Positions 14,809 through 22,519 of a stretch of 33,942 bases of DNA are shown piece by piece; positions within the stretch are counted from its first letter, which is position 1, and every line of letters begins with the position of its first letter. The stretch comes from Nevskiaceae bacterium (GTDB lineage Bacteria; Pseudomonadota; Gammaproteobacteria; Nevskiales; Nevskiaceae): the NCBI GenBank assembly GCA_004297005.1, contig SCVA01000056.1:1-33942 (forward strand). Direction: 5' to 3'. The notes beneath the pieces are model-generated. The model did not search any database, was not told where the DNA came from, and worked only from the letters and a program-made list of their open reading frames with translations. Position numbers and translations under genes: made by a program.

Positions 14809-15693
14809 CTACTGCGCCTCCGGCAGCACCGCCTTGGGGCCACGCTCCTGGCGGATCAGAAACACCCCGGCCGCGACAATGATGGCCGCGCCGAGCAGGG
14901 TGATGCCGTCCGGCAGGTGCTGCCAGAGCAGCAGATCGAGGCCCAGCGCCCAGGCCAGCGCCGAGTATTCCAGCGGCGCGATCACCGAGGCCTCGCCGCG
15001 CGAGAAGGCTTCGGTGATGGCGATCTGCCCCAGCGTGCCGCAGAGGCCGATGCCGGCGATGATCGGCCAGTGCGATGCCGCAATCGCTTGCCACTGCGGT
15101 GCCGCCAGCAGTGCCGCGCCGACCCCCATCAGCGTCATCAGCCAGAACACCATCGCCTGGCTGCTGTCGCTGCGCGCCAGCACCCGCACGGTGATGGCTG
15201 ACAGCGCATAGCCGACGGCGGCGAACAGCACCGCCAGCGCCGGCAGGCTCAGCAGTCCCTCGCCGCTGGGGCGCAGGATCACCAGCATGCCCAGCAGACC
15301 AAAGCCGATCGCCAGCCAGCGCGCCCGGCCCACGCGCTCGCCCAGCAAGGGGCCGGAGAGCGCGGTGATCAGCAGCGGCGCGCAGAAGAAGATGCTGTAG
15401 GCAGTGGCGAGCGGCAGTGTGCGCAGCGCGTAGGTGAAGCTCGCCATCATCGCGATGCCCAGCAGGCCACGGAACAGGTGCAGCGGCCAGCGGACGCGCA
15501 GCAGCGTGGCGGCGCGGCCGCTGGCGAGTATCCACAGCGCCACCAGCGGCAGCGAAGACAGGCCGCGAATCGCCGCCATCTGCATCGGCGGGTAATGCGT
15601 GCTCAGCGCCTTGAGCCCGGCGTCCATCAGCGAGAACAGCCCCACCGCCGCCAGCATGGCGAAGATGCCTCTACGGTTGTCGGTGTGGGACAT
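14809..15693 (-). CDS. EamA-family (DMT) transporter
   Basis: A 294-aa integral inner-membrane protein with about ten hydrophobic segments in two EamA repeats (about residues 8-142 and 152-284). It is typical of the drug/metabolite transporter superfamily, exporters of amino acids, nucleosides or small organics. Typical marks are the AAIRGLSSLPLVAL segment of helix 2, FTYALRTLPLATAYSIFFCAPL and the second-repeat EAFSRGEASVIAPLEY. The substrate cannot be predicted. It lies between the SDR gene and the ilv leader, all on the minus strand but separated by about 100 bases from the former and by a repeat unit from the latter. Confidence 0.9.
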   Translation of the reverse strand: MSHTDNRRGIFAMLAAVGLFSLMDAGLKALSTHYPPMQMAAIRGLSSLPLVALWILASGRAATLLRVRWPLHLFRGLLGIAMMASFTYALRTLPLATAYSIFFCAPLLITALSGPLLGERVGRARWLAIGFGLLGMLVILRPSGEGLLSLPALAVLFAAVGYALSAITVRVLARSDSSQAMVFWLMTLMGVGAALLAAPQWQAIAASHWPIIAGIGLCGTLGQIAITEAFSRGEASVIAPLEYSALAWALGLDLLLWQHLPDGITLLGAAIIVAAGVFLIRQERGPKAVLPEAQ

Positions 15694-15792
15694 GGCGGCG
15701 GCGCCTGCGCGGAGCTGGAAACGGCGCGCAGCCTACACCGGAGGTTGCGGCGCTGCAGGAGCGCCGCCGAGGCCATCCGGCTCTCGCGAGAT

Positions 15793-16539
15793 TTATCCCG
15801 CCGCCTTGGCGAGCGCCACCGCGTCGGCACCGGCCGGGAAGCGCAGCTGCGTCGAGCTGTCGTTGGCGGCGCGCCACACCGCCTCGGCGACGTCAGTCTC
15901 CTTGGTCACCGCGCTCGGCTGCGCGAACAGGGCAAACACGCTCTGCGCGTAGGCCGCATAGGCCTCGGGGATCAGCCCCTGCATGCGCGCGCCGCCGTTC
16001 TCGGTAAAACGAGTGCTGGGGCCATAGCCCGGCTCGACCAGCTTCACGCCCACATCGAAGGCCGCCAACTCGTGCGCGAGCGAGGCGGTAAAGCCCTCGA
16101 TGGCCATCTTGCTGGCGGTGTAGACGGCCACCAGCGGCATCGGCGCCAGCGTGGCGCTGGAGGTGACGTTGACCACCACGCCCGAGCGCCGCGCGCGGAA
16201 CTGCGGCAGCACCGCCTGCGTCATCGCCATCACCCCGAAGGTGTTGGTCTCGAACAGCTCGCGGGTGGTAGCTATCGGCGTGGCCTCGAAAGCGCCAAGC
16301 AGACCGATGCCGGCGTTGTTCACCAGCACGTCGATGGGCCCGCTGGCGGCCAGCACGGCGGCGATGCTCTCGGGCCGGGTGACGTCGAGCGCCAACACCC
16401 GCATGCGCTCGGACGCAGGCAGCAGCTCCGGGCGCGGCGTGCGCATGGTGGCGATCACCTTCCAGCCCTGGGAATGGAAGTAGCGCGCGGTTTCAAGGCC
16501 ATAGCCCGACGAGCAGCCGGTAATCAGTACGGTTTTCAT
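15793..16539 (-). CDS. Short-chain dehydrogenase/reductase (SDR)
   Basis: A 248-aa classical SDR with a Rossmann fold. The NAD(P)-binding TGCSSGYG is at about residues 7-14, NNAG at about 79-82, the catalytic Ser is in VTSSA, and YTASK supplies the Tyr-x-x-x-Lys pair. The first strand MKTVLITG and the basic residue near the end of strand 2 (TMRTPRP) suggest NADPH. The start at 16539 is preceded by GGAG at good spacing; an upstream ATG at 16572 would add 11 non-homologous residues. It is divergent from an AraC-family gene, an arrangement in which the regulator usually controls the oxidoreductase. The substrate is unknown. Confidence 0.92.
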   Translation of the reverse strand: MKTVLITGCSSGYGLETARYFHSQGWKVIATMRTPRPELLPASERMRVLALDVTRPESIAAVLAASGPIDVLVNNAGIGLLGAFEATPIATTRELFETNTFGVMAMTQAVLPQFRARRSGVVVNVTSSATLAPMPLVAVYTASKMAIEGFTASLAHELAAFDVGVKLVEPGYGPSTRFTENGGARMQGLIPEAYAAYAQSVFALFAQPSAVTKETDVAEAVWRAANDSSTQLRFPAGADAVALAKAAG

Positions 16540-16591
16540 GGAGGTCTCCTGGTTGGTTTCCATGGAGGCCACGATAGGGCGCCGATGAAGT

Positions 16592-16631
16592 ACGATCTAT
16601 AACGAATAGTCCGAATAACATTAGTGATCGT
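16592..16631. promoter_or_regulatory. Inverted repeat in the SDR/araC-type divergent intergenic region
   Basis: ACGATC (16592-16597) and GATCGT (16626-16631) form a 6-bp inverted repeat. It brackets the only A/T-rich stretch of the 101-base divergent spacer (TATAACGAATAGT and AATAACATTAG), where both promoters must lie. It is a candidate operator for the AraC-family regulator; no experimental support is implied. Confidence 0.35.
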
Positions 16632-16640
16632 CCAAAAGAC

Positions 16641-17573
16641 ATGGACCCTCTGACCGAAGTCATCGCCTTGCTCCGCCCCAGCGCGGTGTACTCCAAGGGC
16701 ATCAGCGGCGCCGGGCGCTGGGCGGTGCGCTACTCGGTGTTCGGGCAGCCGAGCTTCTGCGTGGTGCTGGAAGGCGGCTGCCTGCTCGCCGTCGACGGCG
16801 AGGCGCCGATCCGACTGGAGCAGGGCGATTTCGTGCTGCTGCCGGCAACGCCGGGTTTCACCATGTCTGGCTTCGAGCCGGCCGAGCCGGTGGCGATAGA
16901 CCCCAAGGTCAGCGCCAACACGACTGGCGAACTGCGCCACGGCAGCCGTGGCGGGCGGCCCGACGTGCGCCTGCTTGGCGGCTACTTCGTCTTTGACTCG
17001 CCGGATGCCGCCTTGCTGGTGTCACTGCTGCCCGCGCTGGTGCATGTGCGCGGTGTGGAGCGGCTGTCGGTGCTGGTGCGCCTGTTGAGCGAGGAGTCGC
17101 GCGCGAAGCTCCCAGGTCGTGAGCTGGTGCTCAGCCGCCTGGTGGAGGTGCTGCTGATCGAAGCCCTGCGCGCCGCGCCCGGCGAAAGCACGCCACCCGG
17201 CCTGCTACGCGGCCTGGCGGACGACCGGCTCGCAAGAGCCATCCGCCATGTGCACGGAGACCCCGCCCGGCCCTGGACAGTGGCCGAACTGGCGAGAAGG
17301 GCCGCCATGTCGCGCTCGGCCTTCTTCGAGCGCTTCACCAGCGCCCTGGGCCTGTCGCCGATGGAATACCTCGTCGCCTGGCGCATGGCCGTCGCCAAGG
17401 GCCTGCTGCGCCGCCAGGAGCTTGGACTCGCCGAGATCGCCGAGCGCGTCGGCTATGGCTCGGCCAGTGCCTTCAGCACCGCCTTCAGCCGGCACGTCGG
17501 GCAGCCGCCGAGCCGGTACGCACGCCAGCAGCCTGGTGTTGTGGCTGGGCCGATGTCGTCGGCATTGGCTTAG
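16641..17573 (+). CDS. AraC-family transcriptional regulator with cupin sensor domain
   Basis: A 310-aa protein. The N-terminal cupin-type effector domain (about residues 10-190, with VVLEGGCLLAVDGEAPIRLEQGDFVLLPATP) is of the kind fused to AraC regulators that control oxidoreductases. The C-terminal double helix-turn-helix (about 210-305) has WTVAELARRAAMSRSAFFERF and LAEIAERVGYGSASAFSTAFSRHVGQPPSRY, the AraC signature. It is divergent from the SDR gene, which is its likely target. The last codons overlap a 14-bp perfect palindrome (AGTACGCGCGTACT, 17572-17585). A decayed copy of the 3' part of this gene lies at 21493-21663. Confidence 0.92.
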   Translation: MDPLTEVIALLRPSAVYSKGISGAGRWAVRYSVFGQPSFCVVLEGGCLLAVDGEAPIRLEQGDFVLLPATPGFTMSGFEPAEPVAIDPKVSANTTGELRHGSRGGRPDVRLLGGYFVFDSPDAALLVSLLPALVHVRGVERLSVLVRLLSEESRAKLPGRELVLSRLVEVLLIEALRAAPGESTPPGLLRGLADDRLARAIRHVHGDPARPWTVAELARRAAMSRSAFFERFTSALGLSPMEYLVAWRMAVAKGLLRRQELGLAEIAERVGYGSASAFSTAFSRHVGQPPSRYARQQPGVVAGPMSSALA

Positions 17574-17646
17574 TACGCGCGTACTCGGTGGACGCGCTCC
17601 ATTTTGGGAAGGGGCTCTACCGCCCGGACCCTCGCACCGGCTCTTC

Positions 17647-18795
17647 TCAGGGGCTGGGACGGGTGCCGGTGACTTCGACCTGTACGCGGCGGTCTGGCTG
17701 GAGGCAGACGATCTGCTCGGCGCGGGGCCGATCATCCGGGCAGTCGCCGGCCTTGGTCAGCGGTTGCGCTCCATCGACACCCTGCGTCGTGATCGAGTCC
17801 GCCGCGATGCCGGCCGATTCGACCAGGTAGTTCTTCACCGCCTGCGCGCGCTCGTTGGAGAGCTGCAGGTTGTAGGCCTCGGTGCCGATCCGGTCGCTAT
17901 GCCCGGTGACCGTGATGTGCTCGTACTTGACGCCGCGCAGCTGCATGGCGAACTGGTCCAGGGCCAGTCGGCCTTCAGGCCTCAGGCCGGCCTGATCAAA
18001 GCCGAACAGCGAGTTGGCGGAAAAATTCACCGTCATCAGCGGCGGCGTTCTGACCACGACGGGCGGTGCCGGCGGCGGCGGCGGTGGTGGGCGGGCAAGC
18101 GGTGCGGGTGCGGCGACCGCCATGGCGGCGGCAGGGCTGGTTCCGAAGAAGCGATACACCAGGCCCAGCGACAGCAGGTCGACGTCGCCCTTGCTGCCGA
18201 CCGCGTCGTCGATCCGGTAGCGCTCGGCTTCCGCGCGGATGCCCCACGAATCGGTCAGGTCGTATTGCAGACCCAGGCCGAACTTGTAGTTGGCGTCGCG
18301 CTTGTCGCGCTCCGGCTGCACCACATTCACCGCGCCGGTGCCGGAAAAGCGATCCTTGGCCTCGGCGTAGTTCACGCCGCCGCGGGCAAAGACCGAGAAC
18401 CGCTTGCCGAGCGGCAGCCGGCCGACGGCATCGAGATTCAGGCCGCTGAGCTTGATGCTGCCATCGAGCGTCCCGGCCGGCACCGTGGTCGCGGTGAAGT
18501 CGAATTTGCCGAGATTGAAATAGCCGGCTTCGAGGGCGAAATAGCGGCTGAACTGATAGCCGCCAAACAGCTTGAAGCCGAAATCGCTCTCGTTATCCCG
18601 AATGGCCGTGGTGGTGAAGCCATTGCCCAGCAGTCCGGCAGTGATGCCCTGGTCGTCGATGGTCGCTTGCGCCAGTCCGGCGTTGCCGCCGAGATACCAG
18701 CCGGAGTCATCGGCGAATACGCCGGAGCTGGCGATGCTGGCGAGGGCGATCAGGCCCAGGCGACCCGAGCTGCCCAGCGAGGTTTTTGTTTTCAT
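17647..18795 (-). CDS. OmpA-family outer membrane protein
   Basis: A 382-aa outer-membrane protein. It has a signal peptide (MKTKTSLGSSGRLGLIALAS, cleavage near FADD, about residue 29) and an eight-strand barrel-like domain (about 30-215) with GWYLGGNAGLAQA, FGFKLFGGYQFSRYFALEAGY and LGLVYRFF. A Pro-rich linker (seven prolines in a row, about 235) leads to the OmpA C-terminal peptidoglycan-binding domain with VTGHSDRIGTEAYNLQLSNERAQAVKNYL. GGAG precedes the ATG. It is 23 bases downstream of the ice-binding-like lipoprotein gene and is probably cotranscribed, so it may anchor or accompany that protein at the outer membrane. Confidence 0.93.
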   Translation of the reverse strand: MKTKTSLGSSGRLGLIALASIASSGVFADDSGWYLGGNAGLAQATIDDQGITAGLLGNGFTTTAIRDNESDFGFKLFGGYQFSRYFALEAGYFNLGKFDFTATTVPAGTLDGSIKLSGLNLDAVGRLPLGKRFSVFARGGVNYAEAKDRFSGTGAVNVVQPERDKRDANYKFGLGLQYDLTDSWGIRAEAERYRIDDAVGSKGDVDLLSLGLVYRFFGTSPAAAMAVAAPAPLARPPPPPPPAPPVVVRTPPLMTVNFSANSLFGFDQAGLRPEGRLALDQFAMQLRGVKYEHITVTGHSDRIGTEAYNLQLSNERAQAVKNYLVESAGIAADSITTQGVDGAQPLTKAGDCPDDRPRAEQIVCLQPDRRVQVEVTGTRPSP

Positions 18796-18818
18796 GTTTT
18801 TCTCCGGGGGCGCAGGGC

Positions 18819-21095
18819 TTAGGGGGTGGGCAGGTTGATGACGGAATTGGTCATCGTCACCGCGGCGGTGAGCGCGATCGCCCGGCCTTCCAGCGTGGTG
18901 GTCACCGCCGTGGGCGGACTGCCACCGGTGGTGGACAGGGTGATCGAGGCGTCGGCCAGCAGTGTTCCCACCATGGTCGAGCCAGTGCCGATGTCGGCGC
19001 CGGCGGGCACGTACCAGAACACGTTCTTGGGGCGAGCGCCGTTGATCAGCAGAACCTGGATCGGCACTGCCGGTGTCGCCGGGCCGGTGAGGCCGACATT
19101 GAGCGTGCCGGTGTCGGCCGCGGTCTGGAACACCCAGACCGCGTTGGCGTCGCCGCCGGCATCGAGCGTCAGGCTGGCGCTGGTGCGTCCGGCGCCACCG
19201 ATGTCGTAGGTGCCGGTGCTGGACAGGTACACGCCCGGGGGCAGGGTGCGTCCGGCCAGTTCGTCGGGGCCGCCACCGGCGCCGCCGCAGCTGGGGCATT
19301 GCGCCAGACTGGAGACGTCGAGGCCGCCCGGCAGATTGCCCGGTGAGATGGCGTTGAAGGCCAGCAAGGCGTCGGCGCGGGCGGCGGTCACCGCTTCGCC
19401 GGCAACCGAGCCCGGTGGCGCGGTCAGGGTGTAGACGAGACCGTTCACCTTGCCGTCGTTGTTGGGCGTCACCGTGTAGACGTTGCCGCCGGCATCGCGG
19501 AAGCCGGTGATCGTGGTGGACGCGGCGTTGACGCCGATATCGCCGTTGATCACGGTGTTGAGGCCGTCATTGGTCAGCGTGGCGTTGCCGCCGAACGAGC
19601 CGAAGGTAGCCGCCGCGCCCAGCGCTGGCGCGCCGGCGCAGGTGGAGGCATTGGTGGTGAAGCGGCTGATGCGGTCGGCCACGAGGGCGTTGCCCGCCAA
19701 ATCCTTCACGCCGCCGATGCCGCCCTTGATGGTCGCGGTGTAGTTGGTCGACGGCGTGCCGATCAGATTCGCGCTCGGATTGAAGCTGGCGATACGGGTC
19801 GCGCTGTCATAGGCCACCACACCCTCCACCGAGGCGCCGCCGGTGATCGCCAGCGTGAAGCTCGCGGTGGTGATGCTCAAAGGGTCCATCGGCTCGCTGA
19901 AGCTCGCGTTGATGGTCTTGTTGACGCAGACCCCGACCGCGCCGTCGGCGGAATTGGTCGAGCTAACCGTCGGCGCGGTGGTATCGCCGGCGGCGCCGGT
20001 GGTGAAGGACCAGGAAAAGGCGGCAGCCAGGGCATTGCCGGCCGCGTCTGTGGCGCCGGTGCTGATGCTGGCGGCGCAGACGGTGCTCGCCGGCAGGCTG
20101 GCCGCCGGACTGAAGCTGGCGGCCTTGCCACTGCCCGAGTAGGCCACGCTGCCGGCTCGCGCGGTGCCGGCCGGGCAGGCCAGGGTGAAGCTGCTGGTGC
20201 TGAGGCTGGCGGGATTCATCGGCTCGCTGAAGTTGGCGCTGACCTGGGTGTTGAGGGCCACCCCGGTGGTGCCGGCGACGGGCACGGTCGAGATCACCGT
20301 CGGTGCCGTGGTGTCGGGCGCGACGCCGGTGGTGAAGCTCCAGTTGTAGGGGCTGGCCAGGGCATTGCCGGCGGCGTCACGGGCGGTGGTGGCAATGCTG
20401 GCGGCGCAGACCGTGCTCGGCGGTAGATTGGCCGCCGGTGTCAGGGTCGCGATGCTGCCGTCGCTGGCATAGGCCACGGTGGCGGTGATGGCAGTGCCGG
20501 CCGGGCAGGTCAGGCTGAAGCTGGCGCCGCTGATGCTCAGCGGGTCCATCGCCTCACTGAAGCTGGCGGTAACCAGGGTGTTGAATGCCACCCCGCTGGC
20601 GCCGGCCAGCGGCGTGGTCGAACTCACCAGAGGCGCGGTAGTGTCGGGCGGCGGCGCGGTGGTGAAGCTCCAGCTCACGGCGGTGGCTAGCGGAATGCCG
20701 AAGCTGTCCTCGGCGGCGGTGGTGACGGTCGCGGTACAGGTGGTGGCGCCGGGCAGATCGTCGGCCGCGACCAGACTGGCGACATTGCCGACCGTCGAGT
20801 AGCTCACCGCGCCCACGACGGCGGTGCCGGCCGGGCAGGCCAGGCTGAAGCTGGCGCCGGTGAGCGTGGCGGGCTTCATCGCCTTGCTGAAGCTGGCAGT
20901 GACGGTTCGGGCGCTAAGGGCTACCCCGCTGGCACCCGCAACCGGACTGGTGGCGGTCACGGTCGGTGCCAGCTCGGCCATGCCGGCCCCGCCCAGTACC
21001 GGGTCCTTGCCGCCGCCGCAGGCCGCGACCAGACTGCCCACCAGCAAGGCCAGCAGGCCGGTCGTGAATCTGGAATGGCGTTCGGGGCTCTTCAT
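18819..21095 (-). CDS. Lipoprotein with four Ig-like (Big_5) repeats and a C-terminal ice-binding-like DUF3494 domain
   Basis: A 758-aa surface lipoprotein. A signal peptide ends in a lipobox (SLVAAC, acylated Cys26) and a Gly-rich spacer. Four tandem SbsA-type Ig-like domains of about 105 residues follow (about 43-147, 148-253, 254-360, 361-480). Each begins TAPTV-S-T-P-x-x-G-A-x-G-V, has an ASFSEAMDP-type strand, and ends AAGNALA...WSFTT. Residues about 490-758 match DUF3494, the right-handed beta-solenoid of ice-binding/antifreeze proteins: NGDIGVNAAS, LPPGVYLSS, ASLTLDAGGDANAVWVFQ, VLLINGARPKNVFWYVPAGADIGTGSTMVGTLLA, and a final repeat of T/V-rich strands. AGGAAG precedes the ATG. The family occurs in cold-adapted and also mesophilic bacteria, so adhesion is an alternative to ice binding. 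Confidence 0.9.
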   Translation of the reverse strand: MKSPERHSRFTTGLLALLVGSLVAACGGGKDPVLGGAGMAELAPTVTATSPVAGASGVALSARTVTASFSKAMKPATLTGASFSLACPAGTAVVGAVSYSTVGNVASLVAADDLPGATTCTATVTTAAEDSFGIPLATAVSWSFTTAPPPDTTAPLVSSTTPLAGASGVAFNTLVTASFSEAMDPLSISGASFSLTCPAGTAITATVAYASDGSIATLTPAANLPPSTVCAASIATTARDAAGNALASPYNWSFTTGVAPDTTAPTVISTVPVAGTTGVALNTQVSANFSEPMNPASLSTSSFTLACPAGTARAGSVAYSGSGKAASFSPAASLPASTVCAASISTGATDAAGNALAAAFSWSFTTGAAGDTTAPTVSSTNSADGAVGVCVNKTINASFSEPMDPLSITTASFTLAITGGASVEGVVAYDSATRIASFNPSANLIGTPSTNYTATIKGGIGGVKDLAGNALVADRISRFTTNASTCAGAPALGAAATFGSFGGNATLTNDGLNTVINGDIGVNAASTTITGFRDAGGNVYTVTPNNDGKVNGLVYTLTAPPGSVAGEAVTAARADALLAFNAISPGNLPGGLDVSSLAQCPSCGGAGGGPDELAGRTLPPGVYLSSTGTYDIGGAGRTSASLTLDAGGDANAVWVFQTAADTGTLNVGLTGPATPAVPIQVLLINGARPKNVFWYVPAGADIGTGSTMVGTLLADASITLSTTGGSPPTAVTTTLEGRAIALTAAVTMTNSVINLPTP

Positions 21096-21403
21096 TTTTT
21101 TCTTCCTGATTGTCGATAACCATCCTGCAGATGCCTGCCGGCACCAGAGCGCGACAGATGAGCAAGGACAGGGCGCCTGCCGAGGGATGGCCCCGAAGTG
21201 GTTCGCCTGGATGCAGTGGCCAGAAGAATCTCTGTTGATGGCCGCGGCGTCGGTGCGTTGTCGAACATTGGCCGGGCAACCGTCTTTGCAGGCCCTAAGG
21301 TCTGTAGGCCGCTTTCGTCCAGATCAGCGCTTCGGCGCTAGCGGACTGATCCCGCCGTGCAGCAAGTGCGTCCTCGATGTCTGCGTCGGTCAGGGTGCGT
21401 AAT
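21096..21403. other. Intergenic region without a recognised gene
   Basis: Upstream of the lipoprotein gene lie about 200 bases with no convincing promoter or riboswitch. Positions 21295-21403 are open on the minus strand and would give a peptide ending DIEDALAARRDQSASAEALIWTKAAYRP. The frame continues into the chimeric remnant and is not believable as a whole, but this tail could be another gene fragment. Confidence 0.5.
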
Positions 21404-21492
21404 CCTGCGAACGCCGCCATGCGTCGCGCCGTTGCGCTGCCGTTGCCCCTGCGGCCGCTCACCGCCATGACCTCCACCGCCTGCCGGCGCAG
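21404..21492 (+). pseudogene. Decayed 5' fragment of the M1-peptidase gene
   Basis: Bases 21404-21492 align without gaps to 33391-33479, the start of the peptidase gene at 33406. They include 13 bases before the ATG and the signal-peptide codons through MTSTACRR. The block CTCACCGCCATGACCTCCAC is identical in both, and I count roughly a dozen substitutions over the whole stretch. The copy breaks off after the CGCAG that follows the cysteine codon, where an AraC-type gene fragment begins in the same frame. Confidence 0.8.
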
Positions 21493-21663
21493 GGCGGTCG
21501 CCAAGAGCTTGCTAAGCCGCTAGGAGCTTGGGCTCGCCGAGATCGCCGAGCGCGTTGGTTACGGCTCGGCAAGTGCCTTCAGCACCGCCTTCAGCCGGCA
21601 CGTCGGGCAGCCGCCGAGCCGGTATGCGCGGCAGCTCTTGGGCCTGGAGGCTGGGGCCATATA
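21493..21663 (+). pseudogene. Decayed 3' fragment of an AraC-family regulator gene
   Basis: This stretch is homologous to the last part of the AraC-type gene at 16641-17573 (from about 17391). It encodes AVAKSLLSR, then a TAG where the intact gene has CAG (Gln), then ELGLAEIAERVGYGSASAFSTAF and the PSRYAR end, followed by diverged sequence and a stop at 21661-21663. Nucleotide identity through the helix-turn-helix region is very high. No sensor domain remains. It is joined in frame to the peptidase 5' fragment at 21404-21492. Confidence 0.82.
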
Positions 21664-21780
21664 AGCAGCTCCAGTCCGTGGTGATCTGGTGCCGGTAGTG
21701 GCCAACCAAGGTTTGCGCGCGCCGGTACGCGGTTGCGTGTGAAGTCTGCCGTGGCGACGGGTGGGCAATAGCGTGTGTCG

Positions 21781-22041
21781 CTACCGCGACTGCCTGCGGC
21801 GTAGCACCCACGCGGTGGCAACGAGAGCGCCGCCTGCGATCACCAATGCCAAAGGAACGACGTAGGCGCCGGCTGTTGGGCCGGGAGCAACTCGGTAGTA
21901 GCGCGGCGATGTATCGAAGTGCGAGAAATCGCGCGCGAGCAATGGAGCGGCGCTGAGCGGAAGAAGGTCCGCCAAGGGCGAGAGAAGAAAGACTCCCAGC
22001 GCTAGCAGGCTGTAGCCAGTTCTCGTGATCCATCTGAGCAT
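21781..22041 (-). CDS. Small two-helix membrane protein, first gene of an attC-associated array
   Basis: An 86-aa hypothetical protein with an N-terminal hydrophobic segment (about residues 8-32) and a second one near the C-terminus (about 60-80, VPLALVIAGGALVATAWVL) followed by RRRQSR. It would be a double-spanning or signal-anchored membrane protein with a short external loop. AGGAG lies about 10 bases before the ATG, and an attC-like site ends 25 bases upstream, the spacing of an integron gene cassette. No family is recognised. Confidence 0.6.
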   Translation of the reverse strand: MLRWITRTGYSLLALGVFLLSPLADLLPLSAAPLLARDFSHFDTSPRYYRVAPGPTAGAYVVPLALVIAGGALVATAWVLRRRQSR

Positions 22042-22066
22042 GTCTTGGTGCTCCTTCCGACGTGAG

Positions 22067-22150
22067 GCCTAACGCCTGACGTAACAGGCTGTCTTAAGCG
22101 CGAGCCGCAGCGGTGTGGACGTCGCTTGGAGCAGCTTGTTGTTGCCAGGC
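22067..22150 (-). repeat. attC-like integron recombination site 1
   Basis: Read on the minus strand, the site ends ...CAGGCGTTAGGC, the usual right end of attC with the R' box GTTAGGC (22073-22067). Inside, AAGCG (22127-22123) pairs with CGCTTAAG (22100-22093), which carries the TTAA typical of the L' region. An outer arm AACAAGCTG (22140-22132) pairs 8 of 9 with CAGCCTGTT (22091-22083). The left end GCCTGGCAAC is degenerate. The site lies between two minus-strand cassette-sized genes, as expected. Confidence 0.7.
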
Positions 22151-22153
22151 ACA

Positions 22154-22396
22154 TCACCCACTGAACGTAAGCTCCCGCGTTAGGGACGGAGATTGAACAA
22201 GCATCGCCACCTGCACCGAAGCCTCGGGCTCAAGCCCTTTGTACTCGTCGTTCAAGTATTCAACGATCTCGTCTTGGCTCCACGGCCCCAAGGATGTGTT
22301 GTAGTCGGGGTTCACGGCTTGAAGCTCCTGCCAAGACAGCCCCGCCTGCTTTGAAAGCAGGATCGCAGTTTCGGTGTTGATGATGTGGAGCCTCAT
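22154..22396 (-). CDS. Small hypothetical protein in the attC-associated array
   Basis: An 80-aa acidic, soluble hypothetical protein (MRLHIINTETAILLSKQAGL...TLGPWSQDEIVEYLND in outline) with a helical N-terminal half and no signal or membrane segment. No family is recognised. The start ATG lies three bases after a GTTGAAT box and the stop is followed at once by attC-like site 1, so the gene almost fills one cassette. Whether it is expressed from a cassette promoter cannot be seen. Confidence 0.6.
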   Translation of the reverse strand: MRLHIINTETAILLSKQAGLSWQELQAVNPDYNTSLGPWSQDEIVEYLNDEYKGLEPEASVQVAMLVQSPSLTRELTFSG

Positions 22397-22399
22397 GAG

Positions 22400-22513
22400 A
22401 TTCAACCTAGGGGCAATCGGGTCGAAGCGGAAGGGCGGCCGTGCCGTGCGGCCGATGATGGGCCAATGGGTCTGTACGACCCGGCTGGTCTGCCGTGGCG
22501 CCACCGGTTGATC
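22400..22513 (-). repeat. attC-like site 2 (degenerate, long)
   Basis: On the minus strand the site runs from GATCAAC (22513-22507) to GTTGAAT (22406-22400), near-complementary end boxes of the GTTRRRY type. CGGGTCG (22483-22477) pairs perfectly with CGACCCG (22424-22418), and a central GGCCGCAC...GTGC-type stem lies between. It occupies the whole gap between two array genes. It is longer and less regular than site 3, so this is a candidate only. Confidence 0.4.
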
Positions 22514-22519
22514 GACCAG

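Noticed and set aside
21096..21295. Possible riboswitch in the leader of the ice-binding-like lipoprotein gene
   Set aside because: I looked for cyclic-di-GMP (GEMM) and cobalamin-type landmarks. A few short matches occur but the conserved core and pairing order are not there.
21661..21780. A further attC site downstream of the first array gene
   Set aside because: GGCCAAC and GTTGCGT boxes exist, but arms, spacing and the L' segment are not convincing.
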